DNA from: Lingula anatina
Taxonomy: Eukaryota > Brachiopoda > Lingulata > Lingulida > Lingulidae
Length of the DNA stretch: 64,000 nucleotides
Assembly: GCF_001039355.2 (NCBI RefSeq)
Contig: NW_019775708.1
Location: 113,916 to 177,915 of the forward strand
Direction: 5' to 3'
In this document: one piece after another, positions 33,459-44,579 of the stretch
Numbering within the stretch: the stretch's first letter is position 1
Layout: every line of letters begins with the position of its first letter
Notes under the pieces: generated by a model
What the model was told of the DNA's origin: nothing
Databases searched by the model: none
What the model saw: the letters and a program-made list of their open reading frames with translations, nothing else
Position numbers and translations under genes: made by a program

Positions 33459-34980
33459 CGAGAGGGAGAGGGAGAGAGAGGGGGAAGTAAGAGAGGGTTC
33501 TCAATTTATTATTATATATATATACATGTATATATATAAATATTTCAGATGCCACGTACAAAGGTAATCCACTGCTTAAAAACATTCACTTCGTCCAGGC
33601 CATGAGTCCTCATGCGTGTCACCCTTTGCTCGACAATATGGGGATATTTAAGTTTTACCAGGGGATAAGCGGTAACGCTGGACCATACAGAGACTGGGTG
33701 CGCGCTCGAACCAAGGAAGAGATGGTGGAAGCCTATCGTTTCCATCGTTTGCAACTTCAGCTCATTCTTTTAGCGAGAAGTAGGTGTAGGAATGTGGTCG
33801 TTATAGACATGATAAAAGGATTCACCTTTATCGCCTCTCCATTTCAAAATTTAGAGTCAGAACATAATAGAATTTAATCGTTTCAAATTGTTTCCTTTTC
33901 CTTTGGTTGTTTTTGATCGCATTCAAAACAGATCTAACAGATCCGCTGATTAAATATGGCTACCACTAAAAAAGCTTGCCGCTTAATTCCCGATCAGACA
34001 TTGAATAGATTCCCCATGGGATTCTTCAACAAACATTAAAATTCTGGTATTAATTAGTCATACCTGATCCGCGGATCTGTTAGTCCGCTGTTCTGAATGC
34101 GCTCTTTGTCGTATTATCATAAAGAAATTCTATTTATATTAATATTTAAATTAATATTCATATATTTAATGTTATTTTGATTTTCGGTAGAATCGCATTG
34201 AAACGCATTTCAACATCCACATCTTTTATTAGACTCAGCAGACCATGAGCAACACGTCATTCTGAAAGATTCCATTCACGGGGTGTACCTGGACGCAATC
34301 CTGGCGGTGTATCCGGACGCAATGTTTATCCACACCTACCGCAATCCATGCAAATCGCTTGCCTCCGTGTGCTCAGTGGTGCAACACTTCACCTTTTGTG
34401 CCTACGACCCCAAAGATATAGGTAGGGGCTTGTTCTTAAGCCTCTTCTTTACTTCTGAAATACGCTAACTTTTGATATATGCTAACCTTTGCAATAATAA
34501 TCTGATGAGATTCTTTTCCGACCTTTAAAATTATAAAATTGTTTTAGTTTTTGTTGTTTGTTTGTTTCATGAGCCTGTTAATGTAAATAACGTATGCTTG
34601 TCTTGTCAACGATTTTTGATTGGGTTTTAGTTATCTGTTTTCATATTTTAGGAAGAGACGCACTAGACAACCCCGTATTTCACGCGGGGAACGAAATCCT
34701 AGAATTCAGAAAGAACCACCCTGATCAAGAACACAGATTCGTCGATATAGACTACGAACATCTTGTGAGAGCGCCCATAGATACAGTGAGGCAGATTTAT
34801 GACAAGTTTGGGCTCGATCTCAGCGAGCAAGCTGAAGCGAAGATGAAGGAGTACTTAAAAGAAAATCCCCAAAATAAATATGGTCGTCACCATTACGACT
34901 TGGAGCCGTACGGGTTGAATGAGGAGGAAATATTTGAGAAATTTCGAGATTATATTGAATATTTTAACATTCAGTGCTAA
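32387..34980 (+). CDS. Sulfotransferase copy G (Sulfotransfer_3 family), 424 aa, altered PAPS loop
   Basis: Exons: 32387-32719, 32995-33187, 33549-33779, 34233-34421, 34652-34980. Short-anchor form, starting [10 protein letters not shown]. The PAPS loop reads [11 protein letters not shown]: Ala has replaced the Gly of Arg-Thr-Gly-Thr-Thr, which the other six copies keep and which the family normally needs to wrap the 5'-phosphosulfate. Other odd changes are YQGCIQLLK in exon 1 (Cys for the usual Phe-Thr start), [15 protein letters not shown] in exon 3, and [10 protein letters not shown] in exon 4 where the others have KDSMHG. The reading frame and all splice sites are intact, so this is either a specialised enzyme, a weak one, or a pseudoenzyme. 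It is the last gene of the array. Confidence 0.88.
33318..33490. repeat. Intron 2 microsatellite, copy G: (AC)n then long (AG)n
   Basis: The largest of the set: about 45 bp of AC followed by well over 100 bp of nearly pure AG. Confidence 0.95.
33915..34104. mobile_element. Intron 3 foldback MITE, copy G
   Basis: Ends GCATTCAAAACA and TGTTCTGAATGCGC. The arms contain 'cagatccgctgat' and 'atccgcggatctg'. One internal unit (about 33966-34015) resembles the 45-bp core of copies B and C. Confidence 0.7.
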
Positions 34981-35419
34981 CTTCATAAAATGTAAATATA
35001 TAACCTACTGAAATGTCTTAATTTTAAATATTTAGAACAAAAACACTGAAAAACGGAGAAAGGCATTGAACTATTAATAGGATTGCACATGGAAGCTCAC
35101 AGTGGCGAGATAATGCGTTGGCATCAGATCAAGTGGGCGTTGACGCACGCTTACACGGTTTGCCGAGAAGTTAAATTAAATCATAAGGAAACATTTTCGT
35201 TTCTTATTTCATTTTGACTGAATATAACAAGATTCCAGTGACGCTTGCTTTAACTTCAACCTGTTCGAAAAGCTGTCGGACTTGGGTCACTCGTATATTA
35301 TTGCTTTGATTTCGAACACTGTTAAATACGTAAAAAATGGACAAATAAAGCAAATATGTGAGGCTCGAAACTTGCGTTAGACGTTCAGACTGGGTGTTCA
35401 TACCTAGACCAATCTAACA

Positions 35420-35612
35420 GGATCAATCCATCTCCGAGGGGTTTCTCACTAAATTGCTTTCAGCTTAAGCGGCTTAGATGTCTGGCACGCCTACTGAGCC
35501 TGCTAAACGATAATTTAAAATTACCCCTTGCAGCTTCAGTAGGCGTGACAGCCATCTAAGCCGTTTGAGTTGATTGCAATTTAGGGAGAATCCCCTCGGA
35601 GATAGATCGACC
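35420..35612. mobile_element. Foldback element after the sulfotransferase array
   Basis: Two arms of about 75 bp are inverted copies: CATCTCCGAGGGG...CTTAGATG...CACGCCTACTGA on the left and TCAGTAGGCGTG...CATCTAAG...CCCCTCGGAGAT on the right, with a loop of about 40 bp. Ends are near GGATCAATCC and GATCGACCC. No gene. Confidence 0.75.
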
Positions 35613-36094
35613 CACAGTTAGTACGATTGGGTCCGGTGCTTGGTGTTCTATCCGAGGACAAATCAGAAAAAGGTCATTTGAAGATTTGATACACCCCTTT
35701 ATTATTTTCAATGAACAAGAGTATTTACACTTTTTACAATACACATGTACAGCCATGATAACTTTGCTTGGGAGTTGAACAGTTCTGTCCGTTTCTTTAT
35801 ACAGGGAGCAATATAATTAATATATACATATTTACAATTGCCAGCACCGCTGAACTAGAGAACGTCTTCATTGTGACAATGCCGCTCAAAATAGCAGAGT
35901 ATTCACGTGACTTGCTGCAGTCCTAGAGCTGAAGAGGTAACTTTTTCACTCGTCACGGACTCGGCTGGCAAAACATGTTTCACTTCCCCGACATCAACCG
36001 ACTTCCCCGACACGGAGCTGTTGGATCAGCCATCACCTTTGAACTGGTCAAGGTCTTGGAAGACCAATAGCTCATATTGCACTTTCACCGTTGA

Positions 36095-37273
36095 TCACGA
36101 AAGGAGATGGCCTGAGTTCGTTTTTACGATCTGGTGAAGCACTGTGAACAAAATAAATAAATAAAATAAATCATTTTATATATTAATAAAGATTGGAATA
36201 TTTTCATGAAAATTAGAGGAAGTGAATAAGAAGATTGTTTTCATTTACCATAAGATAAAAACAGTCAATGTTTCAATACTTAATATTCTTACCTGCTTAA
36301 AGCATCTTGGCAATGCTTTAACGATCCTTTTCTTGAATCTTTTCAAAAAGGATTTTCTTTTCTTGCCGATGTTGACGCTCTCCAAGTTGTCTTTACGAGC
36401 GTAATCATCTAGAACGAATAATTGTTTTCAAGTTTACTGTCTCTTCATGCTCATAAACCATGAAATTAAATTATACCAAATTTTGAAAATATGCTGTTCT
36501 GCCTCCACAGAAACCACTGGCCAATATGTGATTTGTATGACTAAGATGACATTTAAAATTAGACCCTATCTATTGCCTTTGAAAATTGGATAAGTAGATT
36601 GACGGAAAAAGAAGAAGAAGAAAAAAAAGACAGAAAATGTGTTGAAGATTCTTTACCCTACCTGGCCATATGAGGGGGTCCTCCTCAATGGTGGGTAGTT
36701 TGTTGAGGAAGAGGACCTTGGTGGCCACCTCAGGGCCGGGCAGATCCTCCAGGCGCCACCCCACCGGCCTGCCAATCATAGGGACCCAAAACATCCCGGC
36801 ACACGCCGTTCCAGATGTCACATCAATCACACGGGCGAAGGCGTGTCTTGGACGGTCTAGAGGACACGCCCACTGAGGACACGCCCACATCGCCTCCTCG
36901 CTGTGATTATACCCTAAAATGGAAAAGAAGAGAAGATAATATATAAGAATGGGGGGTGTAAAAGATGTTTTATTCTAAATGTTTCACACCAATTGATAGA
37001 TATCTGTCATTTTGGTTACCAAACGATGGACAGAATGAATCTAATACATTTGATATAGTTTCTTTAAATGATTCCGTAGTCTAAATGAGAAAAAATGTTA
37101 TTGTCAACATGCCTCATCAAGAATATTTTGAACAAGAGTAATGAAAAAATAAATGCAATAATGAAAGGATGAGGGAATGCATTGCACTCTGGACAGTGTA
37201 GTGGGAAGGCTCAGAATAGATACTTACCACCACTTTCTACTTCTACTACAGCTTTTCCACTTTCACTGAACAT
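36095..37273 (-). CDS. Uncharacterised four-exon gene, 149 aa
   Basis: Coding exons on the minus strand: 37273-37228, 36913-36662, 36408-36293, 36130-36095. Phases 1, 1, 0 all agree, and donors and acceptors are GT-AG. The Met exon has a leader part (to 37312), and a likely untranslated exon lies near 37578-37650 (donor GTGAGT). I do not recognise the family. Exon 2 is distinctive: EEAMWACPQWACPLDRPRHA, then FARVIDVTSGT, MFWVPMIGRPVGW and LNKLPTIEEDPLIWPG. Exon 3 is very basic (GKKRKSFLKRFKKRIVKALP), like a nuclear signal or an amphipathic helix. The protein ends IVKTNSGHLLS. No signal peptide or membrane segment. The paired Trp-Ala-Cys-Pro motif could be structural. The last exon (36 nt) is the least certain. 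Function unknown. Confidence 0.55.
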
Positions 37274-37659
37274 TATTATAGAAAACAATTGTGAAATATC
37301 TCGATACGAAATCTGAAAAAAAAAAGAATATACCTACGTTACTAAAAGAAATATTGGTTAGAGAGTAATTACCTATCTAGGATAAGTGGTCGAAATGAAG
37401 CTGACAGACGTACATTTGTTGGAATTAAGAATTTTCCGTTTATTTTCTTTTTTTGAATCAAAGACAAACCAAACACAGCAAATCAAGTTTAACAAAAGCA
37501 TGGAAAATGGCAAACTATAGTTTTTAAACAACCTTTTGTCTTTTCGATTATAAGAGTAAAAATTATGTGCTACTCACCGATTCGCAAATTGCGCAATTCT
37601 GAGTTTAGCTGGTTGCTACTCTCCCGTTCTGTTCAGTGATTGGTTCATGTCACAATGCG

Positions 37660-39588
37660 GCTTACGTCACAGTATACCGACGTCACAAAGTTGCAGTCGA
37701 CGTCATAGTTTGGTCTCTCTAACGTACTATATTGCAATAATGATTTCCGTGATTGTTCGATCCCAGATCAAACTTTCCTTTCATTGTGCTAGTATTTATA
37801 AATCTTCTCAATGAACTTCATTTTATTGTTTCATTAACACATAAAAATACGCACAAAAATATTAATTTTACGAAATAAAATGAAACAGCCTTAATGACGA
37901 ATTTATAATTATCGGAAGAAGGATGACAGCAATATTATTCGTGCGTTGTTTTAATTTTTTATATATTTTTTCACCTATTTGACATAGCCCGTGGGAGACC
38001 GCCCTGATGCCGTTACTGTATATATAAAAAAAGAAACAAGCTTAGTTCATTTCTGCAAGGAATTTTTTCATGTTACGTTCTTTAGTTTTTGGGCTAACTT
38101 AGACTGCAAAACTTGGAGAATTCTAAATCTTTGAAAACACAGTGTAGTCGTCTAAGATTTTTATAAGTGTTTGCTCAGACAGATTTTTATGTATTTCGCG
38201 TTATTTTTGTTCACAGCAGAGGTTAGTGAAGAATGTGTTAGGTGTGACCTGTGATATCAGGGATTCAGGTGTGGCACAGCTAACACAATGCGCTGATACG
38301 TTGCCTATAATGCTTTTAGGCTAATCTACAATGCATAGTGCTTGAGAAATAACCAGAAAAGCGAGGTATTTTTGAATATTTTTATTTTCTGTAACATGTG
38401 GAGTTGCTCGTTCATCCAGAAACAATGAAAATATGTACAATGCAAATATACATGCAGTAAAATCCTGCCTAGATCATATAGACATCACTTCCAATAATAC
38501 CACTGTGAACTTCCACTGAGGAAATGGTTTACCAGAAATACAGAATCAGAAATTGTAATACTTTCAACACGATAGAAGAGAGAAATTGACTTTGAAGAGA
38601 AAAATGCATTTTCAGAAAGACCATATGTTTGCATCTATGAGTGAACTGCAAATATAGTTTAAGGTATTTTGTCCAAAATTCAGTACAAGCATAGTTTATT
38701 GTACAAAATAATCTGGACATGTTCGCCTGAAGACAAACACTCCACAGAAACCACTGGCCAGAAATCTATGCTTTATAAGCACCAAGGTGTTGATCTTTGC
38801 ATTTTAATCTTTTTCTTCTCTTTCTTTTATTTTTTTTTATCAAAAATAAAAAAGATTATACAACAATGATATAATCTTAACATAACCATAAAAATGTTTT
38901 AAAGCATCTGTTTCATTACAAATGTGAATGCTCTTTTCCAAAAGATAAAAATGAAAAAAAGACTTTTCATTTTTAAATCTGCTTCCACCTTTTTGCTTTG
39001 AGATCAATGGACTGTGGTTTTGGTTGACTTAAAAGAAAAAAAATCTACAAAAATCTACAAATTACTAGTATTATAACAAAATGCATACTCTGCCTCATTG
39101 ATCATTAAGTGTAATCTTGCACCTGCATTAGAAAAAATCATTGCAAATTTTCAGACAAAACAACTATTTGATACTCTCCATTTCTTCAGCCGAATTCAAG
39201 TATTTGGAGCAATTGTCAAGACAATGCGATACCATTAACTGTAAGCTGCTGTCCCTGCTACATAGTGCTTGTACCTTGAACATCTCTTAAAACAATTCTC
39301 AAATTTGCATTTCAGGTGAATTCAGTTTGTCACTGGAGTTAACTCTAGTGAAAAAAAAAATCTTGTTCTTACATTTGAGTATATTACTGCCTTTTTTTAT
39401 GTGTTCTGTCATATAAAATCCACAAAGTATTGAAATTCTATACCACAGCAGATAGCACCTTCAAAATCAATGAGCTGCTGTCATTATGAAAATAAAATAT
39501 TATAACCAGAAACTATTCAAATTTAAAATCTTACTGGCATTGTTCTGTCTAAGACTAGCAGCATTATTCCAAGCTCAAATTGCCCTAG
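37660..39588. other. Intergenic region between the unknown gene and MEPCE
   Basis: No exon with homology was found. A 21-bp string at 38740-38760 containing CCACAGAAACCACTGGCC is also present at 36503-36523 inside the unknown gene's last-but-one intron side. The region near 37590-37640 (with an inverted CCAAT, 'gattggtt') may be the unknown gene's promoter. The rest is AT-rich DNA. Confidence 0.5.
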
Positions 39589-42500
39589 TTACTGACTGGA
39601 AGAAGCAGCAGCAGAGGGGACACCTGTGCCTACATCAGCTGCCGGTGGGGATCCTCTTGGCTGGGAGCTGGTAGAAGTAGACACTGCTAACATCTGGTGA
39701 GCAGGAGAGGAAACTGCTGATAACCGAGTTGGAGTAGACACTGCTGACATCTGGTGAGCAGGAGAGGAAACTGCTGATAACTGAGTTGGAGTAGATACTG
39801 CTGACACCTGGCGACTAGATGTTGGCGGTAAAGGTTTGGTGAACATTTGGAGTGGCCTTCTGAACCCTTTAAAAATATAATAGAAATGATACCATAAAAT
39901 GTACTTTTCACAAACAATAAAGAGACAAAGAACATGAAATATTTTGGAAAACAAGACAATGCAATAGCCATCACCCTATGAACTTTGAATGAACAACGTA
40001 TTTACTATGCATTATACGTATTTACTGTGATGAACATGAAACCGACTTTGATGTCATGAGCTATGTATGGACTATCATGAATTTAGCTGAACTCCGCTGA
40101 CTTGATGTACCTTTAGACTTGTTAAAAGGGACTGCGATGAGTTCACACTTGGAGAAGCCCACCTCCTTGGACAGCAGATACTCTGTGAACTGGTCTGGCC
40201 TGAACTGAATACTGCAGAACGCCTGGTAGATCTCCTCCTGAAGGTACGGAAAACAGCATTGGAAAATAATATTGAAACGTCATTTAAAATCAAAAGTTCA
40301 TAAGTAGCAAAATCACTCATCTTATATCACAAATTAAAAAGGGACGTGGAGAAATATCAGGCCCGTAGCCAGGGAAGGGGGGGTTCGAAAGAACTGCCCT
40401 TTTTGTCAGAAAAAGGTCCATTCTAGGTACAATTTGATCTAGGTAAACAAAAGTTTCATTATAGAAGGTCCACTTTTTCAGTAAAAGAACTCCCCTTTAG
40501 AATTTGCTGGCTACATGCCTGAATATATTTCCTGGATAAAGGCTTTTCATCTGGATTGTCTCATTCCCTTCTGAAGATTTCTAGACAGAAATTGAATTCT
40601 TGGAGGTCAACATCTTTAACATTATCTAGCACTTGATTGAAAAAAAATTACTGCTTTTTTCATCATGTATTATGTTTCAGATTTCACCTCTGACAATGCC
40701 TGGCAAAGTGTATGATATTAATTAATAAGGACTGTTCAGATTTTACAATGTTCTTGAATGGAAGCGAATATTAAGTAACAGGTCACTTCTGGTCAAAGGT
40801 CACTACTGGGGTCAAAGGTTACTCACTGTTAATTTCTTCTTCTTTTTATAAGAGGCCCAGGACTGCGGCTCTAAGATTAGGATTCCACCGGGACGCAGCT
40901 GACGGAACATGCGTTTGAATGCACGTTTTAACCCGTCATCGCCACTGTTCAGATGCATCCACTTGGTGAGACTGAGGCCGAGGATGACGTCGTATTCTTC
41001 CCGCTGTAGATCTAGTAGGGCGTCGTTCTCGAGTACGTAGTTACCCTGGAAATATAAAAAGTTCAATGAACTTGGACATCAAAGTTTAAAACTTCAGATT
41101 CAACACAAATGCTGGCAAATGTGAAGAATTTGCAATTCAGTGCTAAGTCGCATAATACACACAATGTTTATATGAGATGAAGTTTTTTGTCTTTGTTTTC
41201 TGATGAGGTAGCTAGGGTCAAGGTTAGTTCATGTAATAGTTGTATCCATTAATAATTGCCTAAGTCAATTTTCGCAGGTAGTTTGTGCACTGAGTATAAA
41301 TGAATAAAACTAAATAGTCAATAATGAAACAATTATCCACGATAACTGACCTGTTTAAACATGATATTTTGAGGAAACCTCAGAGCCTCTTCTTCAGGTA
41401 AGGGTGGTGCTGTCAGCGGACCATAACACCTAGGCATTGAGACGGGATAACTGTGAATGGAGAGAAAACTGTTAGAGTCAAGGGATAACTTTGAATAGAG
41501 AGAAAACTGTTAGAGTCAAGGGATAACTGTGAATGGAGAGAAAACTGTTAGAGTCAAGGGATAACTGTGAATGGAGAGAAAACTGTTAGAGTCAAGGGAT
41601 GGCTTTAGTTAAATACACCAGGCAAGAAGCCAATGCACTGCCAAGCGCTTTGAAAATTCCTTTTGCCCATATGTGATCTAGTCCATGTTTGAACCTACTG
41701 TAAAAAAGTCAGATCATGGAGTAAGTTTATATGGGTGAACTGAAGGGACAGCATAATGACCAATATATATATATTTTTAATATAACAGGCATCAATGATT
41801 TTGAAAAACAATGCCTAGTTTAGAGTTCACATGCCAGCACACATCGGGTCCTGCTCAGTAGTAGACACAGACAATGGGCATTTCTAACATTTCATGACAG
41901 TCTCTCATTATTATTAATTCTACCAGGAACAATAAATATTGAACTTGACAACTCCCATCTTTACAGCAGGATGTTAATACAGACATTTAGAAAAAAAAGG
42001 AAATATAGGATTAAAAATTTGGAGAAAAAAGGAATTAATTTTAAAGTTTAAGTATAACAAAAATATTTTATAAAAGATGCCCTTCCAACACTCCTACACA
42101 CATTGTGGCCCAACAGGTCTTTATACAAAGGCAGCAAATCACACAATATCATTACAACAAAATGCTTCTTACATTAATTTTTTCATGACCAATTTTTTGT
42201 TGCTTGTTAAAATGGAAGTATTTGCACATAATGCTTTATTACATGATATATCAATACTTTTTTTTTTGGTCAACTACCATGGTCAACTGACTAACAGGCT
42301 GCAAATATCAATTTATAAATAGTAATCCGAGAGAAAATAACCTCTATACAAGAGGCCTCACCTGCTAGCATCCAGCTCCTCCTCCAGAATAAAATTCTTA
42401 ATGTTTCTCCTCGCTGCTGCAATCAGTTTAGAATCAATGTCCAATCCCACAATCCTCCTTGGTTCAAATTCTTTGGCAATTTGCAACGTCACCAGTCCTA

Positions 42501-43930
42501 CGTTGCAGCCAATATCTAGGACATCTTTCCCCTCAAACCACTCCTTTATAAAAACTTTCAGACGGAAATCTTCCTCCATGTTCGGGTTTCTATACCCATA
42601 GTACCTGTTGTAATTCCCATGAATAAATTTGGGGTTTTTCTTGTGAAAATGTGTCCCCTGCTTGCCATCCTCTTTCTTGGGTTTGCTTTTGTGTATCTTC
42701 CCACTTCCTCCACTGCTGGAGAGTGGATCGGTCTGTTGTTTTTCACTGGGCATTGTTTCTGAGGTTAGAATACTTCGTGTAACTGTCGCACTGGCTGATG
42801 GTTTCCGACTGTGTTGCCGGCTATGTTGTGGAATCACTGGAGAAACAATTTCATCGTTAACCTTGCGCATCGCAGTTATCATTTCTTCACTGGTATCTAT
42901 TGTCAAAGGTGTGGTAGCAACACTGCTACTGCTGCTTTTATCCTCTTCTTTCTTCCTTCCTTCATCTGTCTTATTCTTTTTATTTTTAACATGATGATTT
43001 CTCTTCTTTTTCTTTGCACTATTTGATTTCATCTCCCCGTCATTTTGCTCGTTCAAGTTCAGAGGGTCAGTAATATTCGGTGGAATGATAACTTCAACTT
43101 GTTCCTTGCGATGTGCTGGCGTGGGGATTGGTGACGAGACTGGAGTGTCTTGATTCAGTGCTTTGTTGACTTCCTCGTCATCACAGAGGCTGTTCAGATT
43201 CAAAGGGTCCCTGATGTTCCCTCCCAACAGGAATTTTGTCGGCAGTGGAAACTGACCAGGTGCATGCTGCTTACCACCAAGACGACTTTTTTTGGAAGTG
43301 TGACGGCTCTGCCACTCCTTCTGACTCCCCTGGCATTGACAAACAACATAAAATTATGAATGAATATGCAAATAACAATTTTTTTTTAATTGTTAGACAA
43401 ATTCAGCAAGATGTCAATTAAGACATATGATTACATAGAGCAATAATAATTCTACAAAAATCTTTTCTTTTTTAACTTGCATATATCAGAGCAATGACTG
43501 CCCCCCCCCTCCCCCGTCTACTCTCAACTCAGGTCACCATGACCTTGAAACTTATTTGCGGGAGTGATTTGCTGCAGTTCAAAAATATCACACTCACAGA
43601 GTCTCAGAGAGCAAATCCATAGGCAAACAAACTTTGTTTAAAACGTGCAACTTGTAACTTTAGCAATCAGAAAGAAAAACAAAGAGTTTAACATACCAGA
43701 CGTTTTCTAGCGCCCTGTGAGTGCTGCCTGTTATAAGGTCTTTGCTGCGCTGCCGAGGAAGCCACTGATCCGTGAGTACTGTTGTTGCTCAACGACGGGT
43801 GCTCCGACCCCTTTTCCTTACTCGAGATCGTCGGCGACGGCTTCGGTTTCGACGCAGGCGATCCTTCTCCGCAGGGGAACTCCCTGTGCTCATATTGTGT
43901 CCTTGTTGGCGTCTTTACTTCGACGCTCAT
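39589..43930 (-). CDS. MEPCE: 7SK snRNA methylphosphate capping enzyme, about 641 aa
   Basis: Exons (minus): 43930-43697, 43329-42362, 41450-41351, 41045-40827, 40237-40111, 39866-39589; phases 0, 2, 0, 0, 1, all consistent. The enzyme puts a methyl group on the gamma-phosphate of 7SK RNA, using SAM, and stays in the nuclear 7SK snRNP that holds back P-TEFb. Evidence: [15 protein letters not shown] in exon 2, then [12 protein letters not shown], the SAM loop [50 protein letters not shown], and the C-terminal [10 protein letters not shown]. The N-terminal half is a disordered Lys/Ser-rich region, as in relatives. Odd: the last exon adds a Ser/Ala/Val tail with 19-residue repeats, and the acceptor of exon 3 lies in a tandem repeat. 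It is head to head with ZCWPW1. Confidence 0.93.
39660..39815. repeat. 57-bp in-frame minisatellite in the last MEPCE exon
   Basis: On the minus strand it encodes successive 19-residue units of the form [19 protein letters not shown], two full and one partial. Each unit has two related halves (SAVSTP and SAVSSP). It lies downstream of the conserved methyltransferase end, so it extends the C-terminus without touching the enzyme fold. Confidence 0.85.
40358..40521. mobile_element. Short TIR element, 'CAGGCCCGTAGCCAG' family, in a MEPCE intron
   Basis: Ends are CAGGCCCGTAGCCAG and CTGGCTACATGCCTG, 164 bp. Flanking AATAT on both sides fits the 5-bp duplication seen for the 20526-20682 copy. It lies between the fourth and fifth MEPCE exons. 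Confidence 0.8.
41444..41595. repeat. 38-bp tandem repeat (x4) that includes the MEPCE exon 3 splice acceptor
   Basis: Units start at 41444, 41482, 41520 and 41558. Read on the minus strand, each unit is a pyrimidine tract ending in CATTCACAG followed by TTATCCC. The most downstream unit (41444-41481) is the real exon 3 acceptor. Two upstream units keep a perfect copy of it; one is mutated (CTATTCAAAG). Confidence 0.9.
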
Positions 43931-44245
43931 CGCTGCTTTTTAACCGAGGAAAAAGTTTTCTAGAATCGTTTTCCAACCACGTTGTTTACATCGCTACTAG
44001 CGACCCCTGGCGGCCAGGCACCGTACAGTGAATAACCTTGGTCCACTTTCAGCAATGAAAGTTTCGAGTCAGTTTTCTCTACAATCAGCGAAGGTAATTG
44101 TCCAACTATGAGCATGTAGCACGATCCTAAAGAGAACTGTCCTGACAAAGCTTCAATCGCCGTCAGATTATAAAAATTTTGGAGATTTTTTACTCTTCGA
44201 CTCGCTTCGATCAGCACACCTCGACGTACAGAGCACGTTGTGATG

Positions 44246-44257
44246 TGCGCACGCGCA
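44246..44257. promoter_or_regulatory. NRF1-type site in the MEPCE/ZCWPW1 shared promoter
   Basis: TGCGCACGCGCA is an exact match to the NRF1 consensus YGCGCAYGCGCR. It lies in the 649-bp interval between the two start codons (43931-44579), in an otherwise AT-rich region, and about 315 bp upstream of each start. NRF1 sites are common in bidirectional housekeeping promoters. Use here is inferred. Confidence 0.65.
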
Positions 44258-44579
44258 CACCGTGGAATTGTGGGATATTTTATTGACCTAGTTTTGGAAT
44301 GAACGGGTTTGGTGAATTAAAGTGTTTGTTTTCTTTAAAATATTTGCTTTTGAGTTTTGTTATCGAAGAAGCATTAATAACAGAAAAAGCCATTGTATTT
44401 TTCTTTTAACAAGGTTTCCAAAATGTCTGCATCAATCTGCAGTTGTTTTTCTGTGATGGCGGGAAAAAGAAAATACCGATGCAGACGACAGTGTTCAGAA
44501 ACGTTTGATCTACACTCCACATTTTATATGAAAATTTCTCTTTCAGATATTGTTGAAAATAAAGTTCTGGCTAGAAACC

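Noticed and set aside
44393-44579. Upstream in-frame stretch beginning MYFSFNKVSKMSAS as the ZCWPW1 N-terminus
   Set aside because: An acceptor-like ctttcag lies inside it, it has no similarity to the family, and the ATG at 44580 has a good context and the right phase for exon 2.
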